Shown: positions 1 through 9,069, counted from the first letter of the stretch. The stretch: DNA of 64,000 bases from Paenibacillus pedocola (GCF_031599675.1 NZ_CP134223.1:4588001-4652000); one strand, 5' to 3'. The notes: a model not told the origin generated them from the letters alone. Numbers and translations are program-made.

Positions 1-607
1 TAGCCAGCGACGGAACCGCCAAGGGAATAAAAATCCGCCAATAGATGCGGAAGTCACCGGCACCGTCAATCGTCGCAGATTCATACAGGGAGTCCGGGAT
101 CGCCTTCATGAAATTACGCATCAGGAAAATGGACCAGGCGCCCACCACCGCCGGCAGAATCATCGCGAACAGGCTGTCCTTCAGGTGGAGGTGTTTGACC
201 ATCAGAATATAGGTTGGAATCAGGCCGCCGCTGAAGAGCGTTGTGAAGTAAATCAGGAATGAAAAGAAATTCCGGTATTTGAAATCCTTGCGGTTGAGTA
301 CGAACCCGGCCATCGACATCATAAACAGTCCAAGCACAGTACCCACTACGGTAATAAAAATCGTGACCTGGTAAGCATTCACCAGCTGGGTGGAGTTATT
401 GAGCAGCAGGTCGTAGGCTTTAAATGAAATTTCGTTGGGCAGCAGCTTGTAGCCTTCGCGGACAATCTCCTGCTCGTTCATGAATGAGGAGGAAATCATC
501 AGCGCAAAAGGAAACAGGCAGAACAGCGCAAATATTGCGACGCAGAAGTAGCTGATCCCTTTAATAAGGATACTGCCGGAGTCCTGTTTGATCGTATTCT
601 TTTCCAT
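1..607 (-). CDS. Carbohydrate ABC transporter permease, LplC/YtcP type (3' end beyond window)
   Basis: Inner-membrane permease of a sugar ABC importer; about 200 N-terminal residues are visible and the gene runs off the window start. The translation shows an N-terminal membrane segment, the family's FSGGLIPTY stretch, and an EAA-type loop (ESATIDGAGDFRIYWRIFIP) that docks the ATPase. The ATG at 607 has AGGGG eight bases upstream; another ATG at 613 overlaps that site and is less likely. It follows the second permease by 21 bp and so belongs to the same minus-strand operon. Its substrate is inferred from the divergent GH94/GH3 genes to be a beta-glucan oligosaccharide. The binding protein must lie outside the window. 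Confidence 0.9.
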   Translation of the reverse strand, partial: MEKNTIKQDSGSILIKGISYFCVAIFALFCLFPFALMISSSFMNEQEIVREGYKLLPNEISFKAYDLLLNNSTQLVNAYQVTIFITVVGTVLGLFMMSMAGFVLNRKDFKYRNFFSFLIYFTTLFSGGLIPTYILMVKHLHLKDSLFAMILPAVVGAWSIFLMRNFMKAIPDSLYESATIDGAGDFRIYWRIFIPLAVPSLA

Positions 608-628
608 AATCATCACCCCTGTTTCTGT

Positions 629-1564
629 CTAAAATAGTGCGCTGTCCGGTTCGACCTTGCGTACGATAAAGTTAACTACCAATACGAGAATCAGGCCGAA
701 TAAGGATTGATAGAAGCCCACCGCTGCTCCCATGGAGAAGTTGAACTGCCCCACCAGTGAACGGAAGACATACGTATCTATGATATCCGTCTGCGGATAC
801 AGCACGGAGTTGGTGCCGATCAGATTATAGAACAGGTCGAAGGAGCCTTTGAGAATACCTCCCATCCCGAACAGCAGCAGCAGGATAAAGGTTGGCTTCA
901 GAATCGGCAGGGTCATATAGCGGATCCGCTGCCAGGTTGTGGCTCCATCCATATAGGCCGCCTCATACAGATCATGATTGATTCCGGTGATGGTGGCGAG
1001 ATAGACAATCATGCCATAGCCGGTACTGGCCCAAATCTTGAAGGCGACGATAATATACTTCCAGATGCCCGGATCAGAATAGAATTCGTAACGGTCGAGT
1101 CCGGTGCTGACCAGCAGGGTATTGATAAAACCGGAGTTGAAGTTGAAGATATTGTAGGCAAACACGCCCACGATAACCATGGAAATGAAGTTCGGCAGGA
1201 GAATGACAGACTGGGAAACCTTTTTGAACCATTTGCCCGAGATTTCAGACAGCATAATCGCAAATACGATTTGAATGATATTGCCCAGCGCCAGGAAGAC
1301 GAGATTGTAGAGCAGCGTATTTTTCGTAATATTCCAGAGATCACCGTTCTGCACCAGGAATTCGAAATTCTTCAGGCCGATGAAATGGCTTCCGAAAATA
1401 CCTTTGTTGAGATTGTAGTCCACAAATGCGACATAAGCGCCGGGCATTACCGCATAGTGGAAAATTACGAAATACAGGATAACAGGCAGCAGCATGAGAA
1501 ACAGGACTCTGTTTTTAATGATTTCCCTGACAATATTCCCACCCTTATGCATAAGTCTTGCCAA
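629..1564 (-). CDS. Carbohydrate ABC transporter permease, LplB/YteP type
   Basis: Membrane permease partner of the downstream LplC-type protein in a sugar ABC importer. Six hydrophobic segments and an EAA loop (YEAAYMDGATTWQRIRYMTLP) are visible, and the protein ends in VEPDSALF as is usual for LplB homologues. The reading frame is open to 1681, but that extension is not family-like. A TTG at 1564 lies eight bases after GGAGG and is the best start; an ATG at 1552 is the alternative. A promoter and a TGGAAACGTTT operator lie upstream. Divergent transcription from the phosphorylase gene suggests shared control. Confidence 0.88.
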   Translation of the reverse strand: MARLMHKGGNIVREIIKNRVLFLMLLPVILYFVIFHYAVMPGAYVAFVDYNLNKGIFGSHFIGLKNFEFLVQNGDLWNITKNTLLYNLVFLALGNIIQIVFAIMLSEISGKWFKKVSQSVILLPNFISMVIVGVFAYNIFNFNSGFINTLLVSTGLDRYEFYSDPGIWKYIIVAFKIWASTGYGMIVYLATITGINHDLYEAAYMDGATTWQRIRYMTLPILKPTFILLLLFGMGGILKGSFDLFYNLIGTNSVLYPQTDIIDTYVFRSLVGQFNFSMGAAVGFYQSLFGLILVLVVNFIVRKVEPDSALF

Positions 1565-1608
1565 TGAGCCCACCTCCAATTTGAACGGTAATAACGTAAT
1601 TGAACGGT

Positions 1609-1622
1609 ATAGAAACGTTTCC
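1609..1622 (-). promoter_or_regulatory. cre-like / LacI-type operator, copy 1
   Basis: Read on the minus strand the site is TGGAAACGTTTCTA, with the perfect core palindrome GAAACGTTTC. It lies about 25-35 bp downstream of the predicted start of transcription of the permease operon, a position suited to repression. It resembles the CcpA cre consensus with one mismatch, but a dedicated LacI-family repressor would use a similar site. The same 11-base core recurs beside the divergent promoter. Confidence 0.5.
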
Positions 1623-1651
1623 ATCATTTCTTTGGAACTCCCCTTGCGAAG

Positions 1652-1681
1652 AGCATACTCCTGAAATGTATGCGCTGTCAA
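1652..1681 (-). promoter_or_regulatory. Predicted sigma-A promoter of the permease operon
   Basis: On the minus strand, -35 TTGACA (1676-1681) and -10 TATGCT (1652-1657) are separated by 18 bp. It directs transcription toward the LplB-type permease. Confidence 0.5.
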
Positions 1682-1764
1682 TTGAAATTATTTTTTAATT
1701 TTTAAGTACTAATACACTAGTTTTAGGGGTAAATCTTCTGAAACAGCGATAAATCCATAGAGGA

Positions 1765-1793
1765 TTGACATTTTTTGCTTTGGAGACTAATAT
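1765..1793 (+). promoter_or_regulatory. Predicted sigma-A promoter of the phosphorylase operon
   Basis: A consensus -35 TTGACA (1765-1770) and -10 TAATAT (1788-1793) with the ideal 17-bp spacing. Transcription would start near 1800, giving a leader of about 130 bases before the phosphorylase ATG at 1932. Confidence 0.7.
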
Positions 1794-1809
1794 CGAGGTG
1801 TATCTAACA

Positions 1810-1823
1810 TGGAAACGTTTTTA
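1810..1823 (+). promoter_or_regulatory. cre-like / LacI-type operator, copy 2
   Basis: TGGAAACGTTTTTA, sharing the 11-base core TGGAAACGTTT with the site at 1609-1622. It sits just downstream of the predicted transcription start of the plus-strand promoter, as expected for a repressor site. Confidence 0.5.
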
Positions 1824-1931
1824 TTCCAATTTTCTTGTGAAAAGATCACTCCATATTGTGGCATCTGGTCATGAATTCCCCTTCCATCCAATTTCATGTC
1901 ATATCCATGCTGCACGAAAGAGAGGGTTGTT

Positions 1932-4900
1932 ATGATCTTCACACAACATACGAACCTGATTACCCTGATCCGGGATGATTTCAGGTACATTTTCCTGCCT
2001 GCCGGAGATATCTACGAATTCACCCATTCGCAGTTCCTCATCAATCAGTTCCAGGGTAATCCGCTAGACGGCTCGGCCAATAATATTTATCTGCGTGTGC
2101 ACACGGCAGAGGGCATTGCCAGCTATCCGCTGCTCGGCATCCGTTCCCGCTCCAGACTGTCTTATAATAACGAACGGCTGATTTTACAAGGCTCTATAGA
2201 CAAGATCGATTACAAGGTGACCTTTGCTCCTGCAGCCGATGGCATCTGGTTCTGGCATGTTCTGCTCTCAGGAAGCGGAGAAACGGTCGATGTGATCTAC
2301 GGACAGGATATCGGTGTCGCAGATAAGGGCGGCGTGCTGTCCAATGAACTGTATATGAGTCAATATCTCGGTCACAGCATCCTGGAAGGTCCTCACGGAT
2401 ATGTAGTATGCTCACGCCAAAATCAGCCGCAAGGCACTGCGTTTCCCTACCTGCAGCAAGGTGTGCTGGGGACCCGCGCAGTGGGCTACTCCACGGACGG
2501 AATGCAGTTTTTCGGCTTATCCTATAAAGCGGACCCGCTCCCCCAAGTCCTGCAGACCGGACTGCCCAGCCTGAACTATCAATATGAGCTGTCATACACA
2601 GGTCTGCAGACGGAGCAAATACAGCTGAATGGACCTACGGAATTCGCCTTCTATGGCCTCTTCCGTCCGGATCATCCCGCTGCAGTATCCTCCCTTGAAT
2701 TCGGGGCTGAGCTGCAGGCTGCCTATGACCGTATCGATTGGCATAAGCAGGAGCCGCTGCAGGACGGAGAAACCGTCACCCTTTGTAAGGAATACGGCCA
2801 GCCTTATGTCTCCGGGCAGTGGTCCTTGGAGGAGGTTACAGCATTTTATCCCGACCGCCGGCTGGAAGAATTCCAAGACGGGCAGCTGCTGTCCTTTTTC
2901 ACTCCGGACCATGTCCATGTCGTCCTGCAGCCCAAGGAGCTGCTGGTTGAACGCCCGCACGGGCATATCATCACCACTCTGCTGGACGATAAGCAGGTCA
3001 ATAACAACCTGATTACCTCCACGAACTATATGTACGGTATTTTTAACGGTCAGACGGTTGTCGGCAATACCTCCTTCCATAAGCTGCTCTCCACACCGCG
3101 TGGCCTGCTGAATATTCTCAAGAATACAGGACAGCGCATGTACATCCGTATGGGGGCTGTCTACCGGATGCTCACGCTTCCGGCCGCTTATGAAATGGGT
3201 GTCAACTTTGCCAAATGGCATTACCAGCTGGAAGAGGATACGCTGACGGTCACTGCTTTTGCCGCGGCCAGGCAAGCGGATATTGTGCTGGAGGTGCACT
3301 CCAGGCTCGGCAGAGTCTATGATTTCCTCGTTACGAATCAGCTGGTGATGGGTGAGCATGAATTCCGGCATCCGGTGAGCGTCAGCTTCGCTAATGAAAT
3401 TCTGCACATCCTCCCTGCTGAAGAGGTGCGGCAGAACCATCCTTATCCAGGACTGCACTATGACATACAGCTTCCCGGTACCGCTTACACGGTCAGCGAT
3501 GACCGGATCTTCTATGAAGATTGCCAGCCGCGCAACGGGACATTGCTCACGATCTCAGTCGCACAGTCCGCAGGCTTCCAGCTGGTGATGCAGGGAAGGC
3601 TTACGGATGAGCAGAGTCTGCCGCTCACTGCCTATTGCTTCGGGACCGAAGCAGCACAATACAGTGATTTCTATGAAGCCTTCAGCTCCCGCTTCCGGCT
3701 GCAGATTGCAGGCGTCCGGCAGCAGCAGATGGATATCCTCAACGAAACCGCATGGTGGTATACCCATAATGCCATGACCCATTTCATCGTGCCGCACGGT
3801 CTGGAGCAGCCTGGCGGAGCGGCTTGGGGAACACGGGATGTATGCCAGGGGCCGATGGAGTACTTCCTGATGACCCAGCATTATGAACTGGCCCGGAACG
3901 TCCTGCTGGAGATCTTCGCTCATCAGCTGTGGGAGACCCGGGAGTGGCCGCAGTGGTTCATGTTCGACAGGCATCCGGTCCAGTCACCGGAATGGCATGG
4001 CGATGTGGTGCTCTGGCCGCTGAAATGCATCGGTGACTACGTGATGGCGACCGGGGATTGTACTATTTTTCAAGAACAGGTAATCTACCACCAGCTGGCG
4101 GATGCGCTGCCAAGCCGGCAGTCGGAGTCTCTTCTGGAGCATGTCAAGGCAGCAGTTGAAACGATCCGTAAGCGTTTCCTGAACGGGACTGCCCTTCTTT
4201 CTTATGCAGGGGGCGACTGGGATGATACCCTGCAGCCTGCCGACGAAGCGCTGAAGACACGGCTGGTCAGTGCGTGGACGGTAGCCCTGGCGTTCCAGGT
4301 CATCCGCAACCTGTCGCAGGTGACCGCATTCGATCCGGAATTCTCATCCAGTCTTGCCGGAATGGCTCAGGAGATGAAGTCCTCCTTCCACTCCCTGCTG
4401 ATTAAGGATGAGGTTATTGCCGGCTTCGCTTACTTCAAGGATGCTGAGACCATCGAATATATGCTCCATCCCGAAGACAAAGAGACGGGAATCCATTACC
4501 GCCTGCTGCCGATGACCCGCAGTATTATTGCAGAGCTGGTGGATCCGGTACAGGCCGCAGCCAATCTGCGGCTGATCGACAAGCATCTTAAATGTCCGGA
4601 TGGCATACGCCTGATGGACCGCCCGGCCCGGTACGAAGGCGGTGTCAGCACGATTTTCCGCCGTGCAGAGCAGGCGGCCAATGTCGGCCGTGAGATCAGC
4701 CTGCAGTATGTGCATGCCCATATCCGTTATCTGGAGGCGGCGGCCAAGCTCGGCGAAGGAGACCGCGCCTGGGAAGGGCTGTTCCAGATCAATCCGATTC
4801 TGATTCAGAACAGCGTTCCTAACGCGAAGCTGCGCCAGAGCAATATGTATTTCAGCAGCTCGGACGGGGATTTCCCTGACCGCTACAGCTATCACGAGCA

Positions 4901-5279
4901 TTTTGACCAGCTGCGCACCGGCAGCGTGGAAGTGAAGGGCGGCTGGCGGCTGTATTCCAGCGGTCCGGGCATTTATCTGAATCAGCTGGTTTCAGGCATT
5001 CTGGGCATCCGTTTCATGAGGGATAACCTTATTATTGATCCGGTTCTGCCTTCCGGCCTGGATGGCCTGCGCTTCACTTATCAGTGTTTCGGGCGCACGA
5101 TCACCTTTGTTTATCACATCCGCTCCGGCCCGGCCCGCACTCTGGAGGTACGTGCAGACGGGCAACCCGTTCCGGGGCAGGTTTTAGACAATCCGTACCG
5201 TCCTGGTGCTGCGGGCATTTCCAAAGATATCCTGCTTGCATTAAAGGACGGAGAACTGCACATCTATTTAACCCAATAA
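1932..5279 (+). CDS. GH94-type phosphorylase, probable 1,2-beta-oligoglucan phosphorylase
   Basis: Predicted cytoplasmic phosphorylase (no signal peptide) that would phosphorolyse a beta-glucoside to alpha-glucose 1-phosphate and a shortened acceptor. The C-terminal half carries GH94/GT36 hallmarks: an AAWGTRDVCQGP stretch and a GGDWDD motif near residues 760-765, where family members carry the general-acid Asp. At 1115 residues it is far longer than cellobiose phosphorylase (about 800) and matches 1,2-beta-oligoglucan phosphorylases of Listeria type (about 1113). The GH3 gene starts 32 bp downstream, as in that locus. The start ATG at 1932 follows GAGGG; an upstream ATG at 1896 lacks a good site. 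Substrate is inferred from length and context, so another beta-linkage is possible. Confidence 0.75.
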   Translation: MIFTQHTNLITLIRDDFRYIFLPAGDIYEFTHSQFLINQFQGNPLDGSANNIYLRVHTAEGIASYPLLGIRSRSRLSYNNERLILQGSIDKIDYKVTFAPAADGIWFWHVLLSGSGETVDVIYGQDIGVADKGGVLSNELYMSQYLGHSILEGPHGYVVCSRQNQPQGTAFPYLQQGVLGTRAVGYSTDGMQFFGLSYKADPLPQVLQTGLPSLNYQYELSYTGLQTEQIQLNGPTEFAFYGLFRPDHPAAVSSLEFGAELQAAYDRIDWHKQEPLQDGETVTLCKEYGQPYVSGQWSLEEVTAFYPDRRLEEFQDGQLLSFFTPDHVHVVLQPKELLVERPHGHIITTLLDDKQVNNNLITSTNYMYGIFNGQTVVGNTSFHKLLSTPRGLLNILKNTGQRMYIRMGAVYRMLTLPAAYEMGVNFAKWHYQLEEDTLTVTAFAAARQADIVLEVHSRLGRVYDFLVTNQLVMGEHEFRHPVSVSFANEILHILPAEEVRQNHPYPGLHYDIQLPGTAYTVSDDRIFYEDCQPRNGTLLTISVAQSAGFQLVMQGRLTDEQSLPLTAYCFGTEAAQYSDFYEAFSSRFRLQIAGVRQQQMDILNETAWWYTHNAMTHFIVPHGLEQPGGAAWGTRDVCQGPMEYFLMTQHYELARNVLLEIFAHQLWETREWPQWFMFDRHPVQSPEWHGDVVLWPLKCIGDYVMATGDCTIFQEQVIYHQLADALPSRQSESLLEHVKAAVETIRKRFLNGTALLSYAGGDWDDTLQPADEALKTRLVSAWTVALAFQVIRNLSQVTAFDPEFSSSLAGMAQEMKSSFHSLLIKDEVIAGFAYFKDAETIEYMLHPEDKETGIHYRLLPMTRSIIAELVDPVQAAANLRLIDKHLKCPDGIRLMDRPARYEGGVSTIFRRAEQAANVGREISLQYVHAHIRYLEAAAKLGEGDRAWEGLFQINPILIQNSVPNAKLRQSNMYFSSSDGDFPDRYSYHEHFDQLRTGSVEVKGGWRLYSSGPGIYLNQLVSGILGIRFMRDNLIIDPVLPSGLDGLRFTYQCFGRTITFVYHIRSGPARTLEVRADGQPVPGQVLDNPYRPGAAGISKDILLALKDGELHIYLTQ

Positions 5280-5311
5280 ATTTCCGTGCGCTGTGGAAGA
5301 AGGAGTTAACC

Positions 5312-7480
5312 ATGACGAAACCGTTTATCCAAGATCTTGTGAATGATATGACGCTGGACGAAAAACTGGCCCAGCTCACCCAGCTGGGTCCTCACTATTG
5401 GGGTCTGGACGATACAGTGGATTTAACGGGTCCGTTCAAGGAGCTGAACATAAAGCAGCATGTAATTCATAGCATCGGCAGCGTCCTTAATGGCATCGGG
5501 GCGAGGAATGTAATTGAGCTGCAGACCCGGCATCTGCAGAATAGCCGCCAGCGGATCCCCCTGCTCTTCATGGCGGATGTGATCCACGGCTACCGGACCA
5601 TCCTGCCGATCCCGCTGGCGATGGGCGCAAGCTTTGATCTGGCGGCCTGTGAACGGTTTGCTGCTATTGCGGCCAAGGAAAGTGCTGCTGCCGGGATTCA
5701 CGTTACGTTCTCCCCGATGACCGATCTTGTGCGCGATCCGCGCTGGGGGCGCGTGATGGAAACCTCCGGCGAAGATCCTTACCTGAACGCCCTGGTTACT
5801 GCAAGCATGGTCCGCGGCTACCAGGGCAATGATCTGAGGGAAAAAGGCCGCATCGCTGCCTGCGTGAAGCATTTCGCCGCCTATGGTGCGCCCGAGGGCG
5901 GGCGCGAATACAATACGGTCGATCTGTCCTCCGGCGTATTGCGCGATTTCTATCTGCCTGCTTATAAAGCGGCCGTTGATGCCGGGGTTGCGATGGTGAT
6001 GGCTGCCTTCAATACCATAGACCGCATCCCGGCAAGCGGGAATAAACAGCTGCTCCGCGGTATTCTGCGGGAGGAATGGGGCTTCGGCGGGGTGACGATC
6101 GCCGATTTCAATTCCGTCAACGAGCTGATCCCCCATGGCGCAGCGCAGGATGGCCGGGAAGCCGCAGAGCTAAGTCTGGCTGCCGGACTTGATATAGAGA
6201 TGATGTCCACCCACTATCTTGCCCATGGTGCGGAGCTTGTGGAGCAAGGCCGGCTGGACGCCGCCCTGATCGATGAAGCGGTCATCCGGGTGCTGGAGCT
6301 TAAGGATGCGCTGGGCCTATTCGACAATCCGTTCAAGGATGCCGATCCGCAGGCAGATGAGGCGGCTGAACCCAGCGGGGAGCACCGTCAGGCTGCCCGG
6401 GAGCTGGCTGCTGGATGTGTTGTGCTGCTGAAAAATGACGATGAGGTACTGCCGCTTAAACGGGGGATGAAGATCGGCCTGGCCGGTCCCTTCGCGGCCT
6501 CCGTTCATGTGCTGGGCGGCTGGTCCGGGACCGGCCAGGATTCCGCCGTATCGTTATATTCAGGCCTTGCGCAAAAAACCTCTGCCGGAGATATTCTCAC
6601 GGCCATGACCGGTGAGCTGGGCAGCATGCTGGAGGGAATCTTTGATGTCGCGGATGAAACAGAGGAAGCGTATACCCGGCTGAAAGATTGCGATGTCATT
6701 CTGGTTGCCGTAGGCGAGAACCAGCAGGATACCGGAGAAGGCGGCAGCAAGTCCTGCCTCCGGCTGTCCCCCAATCAGGAGAAGCTGATCTGGCGGCTGA
6801 AGGATACCGGCAAGCCGGTGGTTACTATTGTATTCAGCGGCCGTCCGCTGGAGCTGAAGCCTGTTCTTGAAGCCAGTGACGCCCTGGTGCAGGCCTGGTT
6901 CCTCGGGACAGAATCCGGAAATGCGCTCGCAGATGTAATGTTCGGGGACTATAACCCGTCCGGACGCCTGTCGATGAGCTTTCCCTATACGGTGGGACAG
7001 ATCCCGGTGTATTATAACGCCTATCAGACCGGGCGCCCCTATGATCCCGAGTATCCGCAGGTCCGTTATGTCACCCGCTATCTGGACTGTCCCAATGACC
7101 CGCTGTTCTGCTTCGGCTATGGGCTAAGCTATTCGCATTTTGCTTACAGCAGCTTTGCGGTTAAACGGTCTGAGTCGGATGATGTAATCATAGCTTCAAT
7201 TGAGGTAGAGAATTCTTCGGATATTGCCGGTAAAGAGACCGTCCAGCTCTATATCCGCGATGTCAGCGCAAGTGTCGTGCGTCCGGTCAAAGAGCTGAAG
7301 GGCTTCCGCCAGCTGCTGCTTGCCCCGCATGAGAAACAGGCGGTCTCCTTCGAAATCACCAGGGACATGCTGATGTTCTACGGCAAGGACGATCAGCTGA
7401 TCTTTGAGCCCGGAGAATTTGACATTATGATCGGCCGGAATTCCGGAGACTGCAGCACAGAACGGATCTGGATCGGCTGA
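5312..7480 (+). CDS. GH3 beta-glucosidase
   Basis: Cytoplasmic family 3 glycoside hydrolase of 722 residues with no signal peptide. The N-terminal TIM-barrel has the KHF motif (ACVKHFAAYG) and the nucleophile Asp at about residue 265 in VTIADFNSV. An alpha/beta sandwich follows, and the C-terminal third (SIEVENSSDIAGKETVQLYI) is a fibronectin III-like domain. The ATG at 5312 follows AAGGAG; the frame is open further upstream but overlaps the phosphorylase gene. It probably removes glucose from the short beta-1,2-gluco-oligosaccharides (sophorose) that the phosphorylase cannot use, as proposed for the Listeria neighbour. It is co-transcribed with the phosphorylase. Confidence 0.9.
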   Translation: MTKPFIQDLVNDMTLDEKLAQLTQLGPHYWGLDDTVDLTGPFKELNIKQHVIHSIGSVLNGIGARNVIELQTRHLQNSRQRIPLLFMADVIHGYRTILPIPLAMGASFDLAACERFAAIAAKESAAAGIHVTFSPMTDLVRDPRWGRVMETSGEDPYLNALVTASMVRGYQGNDLREKGRIAACVKHFAAYGAPEGGREYNTVDLSSGVLRDFYLPAYKAAVDAGVAMVMAAFNTIDRIPASGNKQLLRGILREEWGFGGVTIADFNSVNELIPHGAAQDGREAAELSLAAGLDIEMMSTHYLAHGAELVEQGRLDAALIDEAVIRVLELKDALGLFDNPFKDADPQADEAAEPSGEHRQAARELAAGCVVLLKNDDEVLPLKRGMKIGLAGPFAASVHVLGGWSGTGQDSAVSLYSGLAQKTSAGDILTAMTGELGSMLEGIFDVADETEEAYTRLKDCDVILVAVGENQQDTGEGGSKSCLRLSPNQEKLIWRLKDTGKPVVTIVFSGRPLELKPVLEASDALVQAWFLGTESGNALADVMFGDYNPSGRLSMSFPYTVGQIPVYYNAYQTGRPYDPEYPQVRYVTRYLDCPNDPLFCFGYGLSYSHFAYSSFAVKRSESDDVIIASIEVENSSDIAGKETVQLYIRDVSASVVRPVKELKGFRQLLLAPHEKQAVSFEITRDMLMFYGKDDQLIFEPGEFDIMIGRNSGDCSTERIWIG

Positions 7481-7498
7481 TCTCACTATAGCTGTATA

Positions 7499-7557
7499 AC
7501 TGAAAGCGCCACACCCTTACACCTGTTTGGTGAAATAGGCGGTTGGCGCTTTTCAGT
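7499..7557 (+). repeat. Imperfect inverted repeat between the GH3 and phosphoesterase genes
   Basis: Arms ACTGAAAGCGCCA (7499-7511) and TGGCGCTTTTCAGT (7544-7557) can pair with one bulge. A small inner stem CACC/GGTG lies in the loop. No clear T-run follows, so it is a weak terminator or an mRNA-stabilising hairpin rather than a strong stop. Confidence 0.4.
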
Positions 7558-7580
7558 GAACCTGAGAGGAGAATGTAAGG

Positions 7581-8528
7581 ATGAGCGGCAATTTATCGTT
7601 CCGGCAAGACGGAACCTTTACCATTGTGCAATTTACCGATCTTCACTGGATGGACGGAAGAGCCGAGGACCAGCGTACCCGCGATCTGATGGAACGCGTG
7701 CTTGAAGCTGAGCAGCCGGATCTGGTCGTATTCACAGGGGATCTTATTTATACCGGACCTGTATCTCCGGGAGAACAGGAATGTACCCAGCCTGAACAAG
7801 CCTTCCGGGAGGCTGTAGCCGCGGTGGAGACCGCCGGCATTCCCTGGGCCTTTGTATTCGGCAACCATGATACCGAGAGGCTGATCACCCGCCGGGAGCT
7901 GATGCAGATTGCCCTGGAGCATCCCCACACCCTGGCGGAACCGGGTCCCGAAGAAATTGCCGGAACCGGCAATTACAGTCTTGAAATCGCAGGTCCGGAC
8001 GGCCGGGCCGCCGCCCTGCTATATTTCCTGGATACCGGCAGCTATTCCGAAGTGGAGCATGTTCCGGGCTATAACTGGGTTCAGCGGGATCAGATCAGCT
8101 GGCTGACCGGAGAATCTGCGCGGCTGAATCCGCAGGCAGGCGCGGCTAAGCTGCCGGCGCTGGCCTTCTTTCACATCCCGCTTCCTGAATACCAGGAAAT
8201 GTGGGATACACAAATCTGCCGCGGACATAAATTCGAGCGTGTCTGTTCACCGGTGATCAATTCCGGATTATTCGCGGCCTTGCTGGAAATGGAGGATGTG
8301 CGGGGCACCTTTTGCGGACATGATCACGTCAACGACTATACCGGCAGCCTGCATGGCATCCGCCTCTGCTACGGGCGGGCCACCGGCTACAACACCTACG
8401 GCAGAGAAGACTTCATGCGCGGCGCCCGCGTCATCCGGATGACGCTCGGCAGCAAGGATTTTGACACCTGGCTTCGGTTGGAGGACGGTTCTGCTATGAT
8501 GGAGCAGCCTGTTCATGAGCCAGAATAA
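7581..8528 (+). CDS. Metallophosphoesterase, calcineurin-like
   Basis: A 315-residue binuclear-metal phosphoesterase of the purple acid phosphatase/YkuE-like group. Metal-binding motifs appear in order: FTDLHW (D-x-H), VVFTGDLI (GD), VFGNHDTE (GNHD), FFHIPLPEY (H) and FCGHDHVND (GHDH). There is no signal peptide. The ATG at 7581 follows GAGAGGAGAATGTAAGG. It is the last gene of the plus-strand beta-glucan group and ends just before a strong terminator. Its substrate cannot be read from sequence; a role in sugar phosphate or nucleotide hydrolysis is possible. Confidence 0.88.
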   Translation: MSGNLSFRQDGTFTIVQFTDLHWMDGRAEDQRTRDLMERVLEAEQPDLVVFTGDLIYTGPVSPGEQECTQPEQAFREAVAAVETAGIPWAFVFGNHDTERLITRRELMQIALEHPHTLAEPGPEEIAGTGNYSLEIAGPDGRAAALLYFLDTGSYSEVEHVPGYNWVQRDQISWLTGESARLNPQAGAAKLPALAFFHIPLPEYQEMWDTQICRGHKFERVCSPVINSGLFAALLEMEDVRGTFCGHDHVNDYTGSLHGIRLCYGRATGYNTYGREDFMRGARVIRMTLGSKDFDTWLRLEDGSAMMEQPVHEPE

Positions 8529-8540
8529 TTGATGAGTATT

Positions 8541-8588
8541 AAAGGGCTGTCCCAAAAGCCATGAAATGGCAGGGATGCCCCTTTTTTT
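8541..8588 (+). terminator. Rho-independent terminator after the phosphoesterase gene
   Basis: Extended hairpin with paired blocks AAAGGGC/GCCCCTTT, TGTCCC/GGGAT and GCCAT/ATGGC, followed by a run of T. Its start, AAAGGGCTGTCCC, also matches the inverted end of the transposon remnant at 9046-9069, so it may double as the left end of that element. Confidence 0.6.
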
Positions 8589-8628
8589 GGAGCTGGATAT
8601 ACGGTTGCTCTCTGTGAGGACGCTCCGC

Positions 8629-8740
8629 GAACGGACCGTTGTTCCAATCGCTGTGGTCTCCAGATTTTTTACATTCCCCTTAGCGGTGAAAATCCGGAGA
8701 CCAAGGCGACCGCTGCCGCTTTTCCACAATCAGTCCGTTC
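8629..8740. repeat. Large imperfect inverted repeat
   Basis: Outer arms GAACGGAC (8629-8636) and GTCCGTTC (8733-8740) enclose inner arms GGTCTCCAGATTTT (8655-8668) and AAAATCCGGAGACC (8689-8702). No reading frame explains it. The form suggests a dispersed non-coding repeat of the kind found between genes in this group. Confidence 0.5.
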
Positions 8741-8834
8741 TCTCCGCTGTTTAAGCGGGAATTGTACTGAAATATTAATAAAAACGCAAAAAAGAAACAA
8801 CTCCTTTGTTAAAACGGAAGTGCAACCAACCATT

Positions 8835-9069
8835 TTAAAGGAGAGGTTTCTTTTGTACATTTCAATATACCATGGACCATGGACCAACTTTGCCTGCCAT
8901 GGATGTAAAGGAAGTCATTCCAGAACATCATCTTGTTCGTGTCGTTAACCAAGCCGTCAACCGGCTTGACGACGTTATCTTTGACGCTGCCTACCCGGGC
9001 GGTGGCCGCAACAGTTTTTTAAAACACTGTCCCATTCGCAGAAAATTCTACTTATGGGACAGCCCCTTT
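8835..9069 (+). mobile_element. Internally deleted IS1182-family remnant
   Basis: Contains the transposase fragment and ends with a sequence (9046-9069) whose reverse complement begins AAAGGGGCTGTCCCATAAG. This is the inverted counterpart of AAAGGGCTGTCCCA at 8541. A further inverted pair CTGTCCCAT (9027-9035) and ATGGGACAG (9054-9062) lies inside the right end. No target duplication was identified. The left limit is uncertain and could be 8541. Confidence 0.5.
8853..9015 (+). pseudogene. IS1182-type transposase, N-terminal fragment, frameshifted
   Basis: A ribosome-binding site (AAAGGAGAGG) precedes a TTG whose frame reads MYISIYHG. The recognisable part continues in another frame as MDVKEVIPEHHLVRVVNQ and on to DAAYPGGGRNS, which matches the N-terminal DUF772 domain of IS1182-family transposases. 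At least one single-base loss, near the CCATGG motifs, is needed to join the frames. Everything after GGGRNS, including the DDE catalytic core, is missing and is replaced directly by the element's right end. It cannot encode an active transposase. Confidence 0.65.

Noticed and set aside
2592..3458. Long minus-strand frame inside the phosphorylase gene
   Set aside because: It is a shadow of the GH94-type coding region; the translation matches no family and has no start signals.
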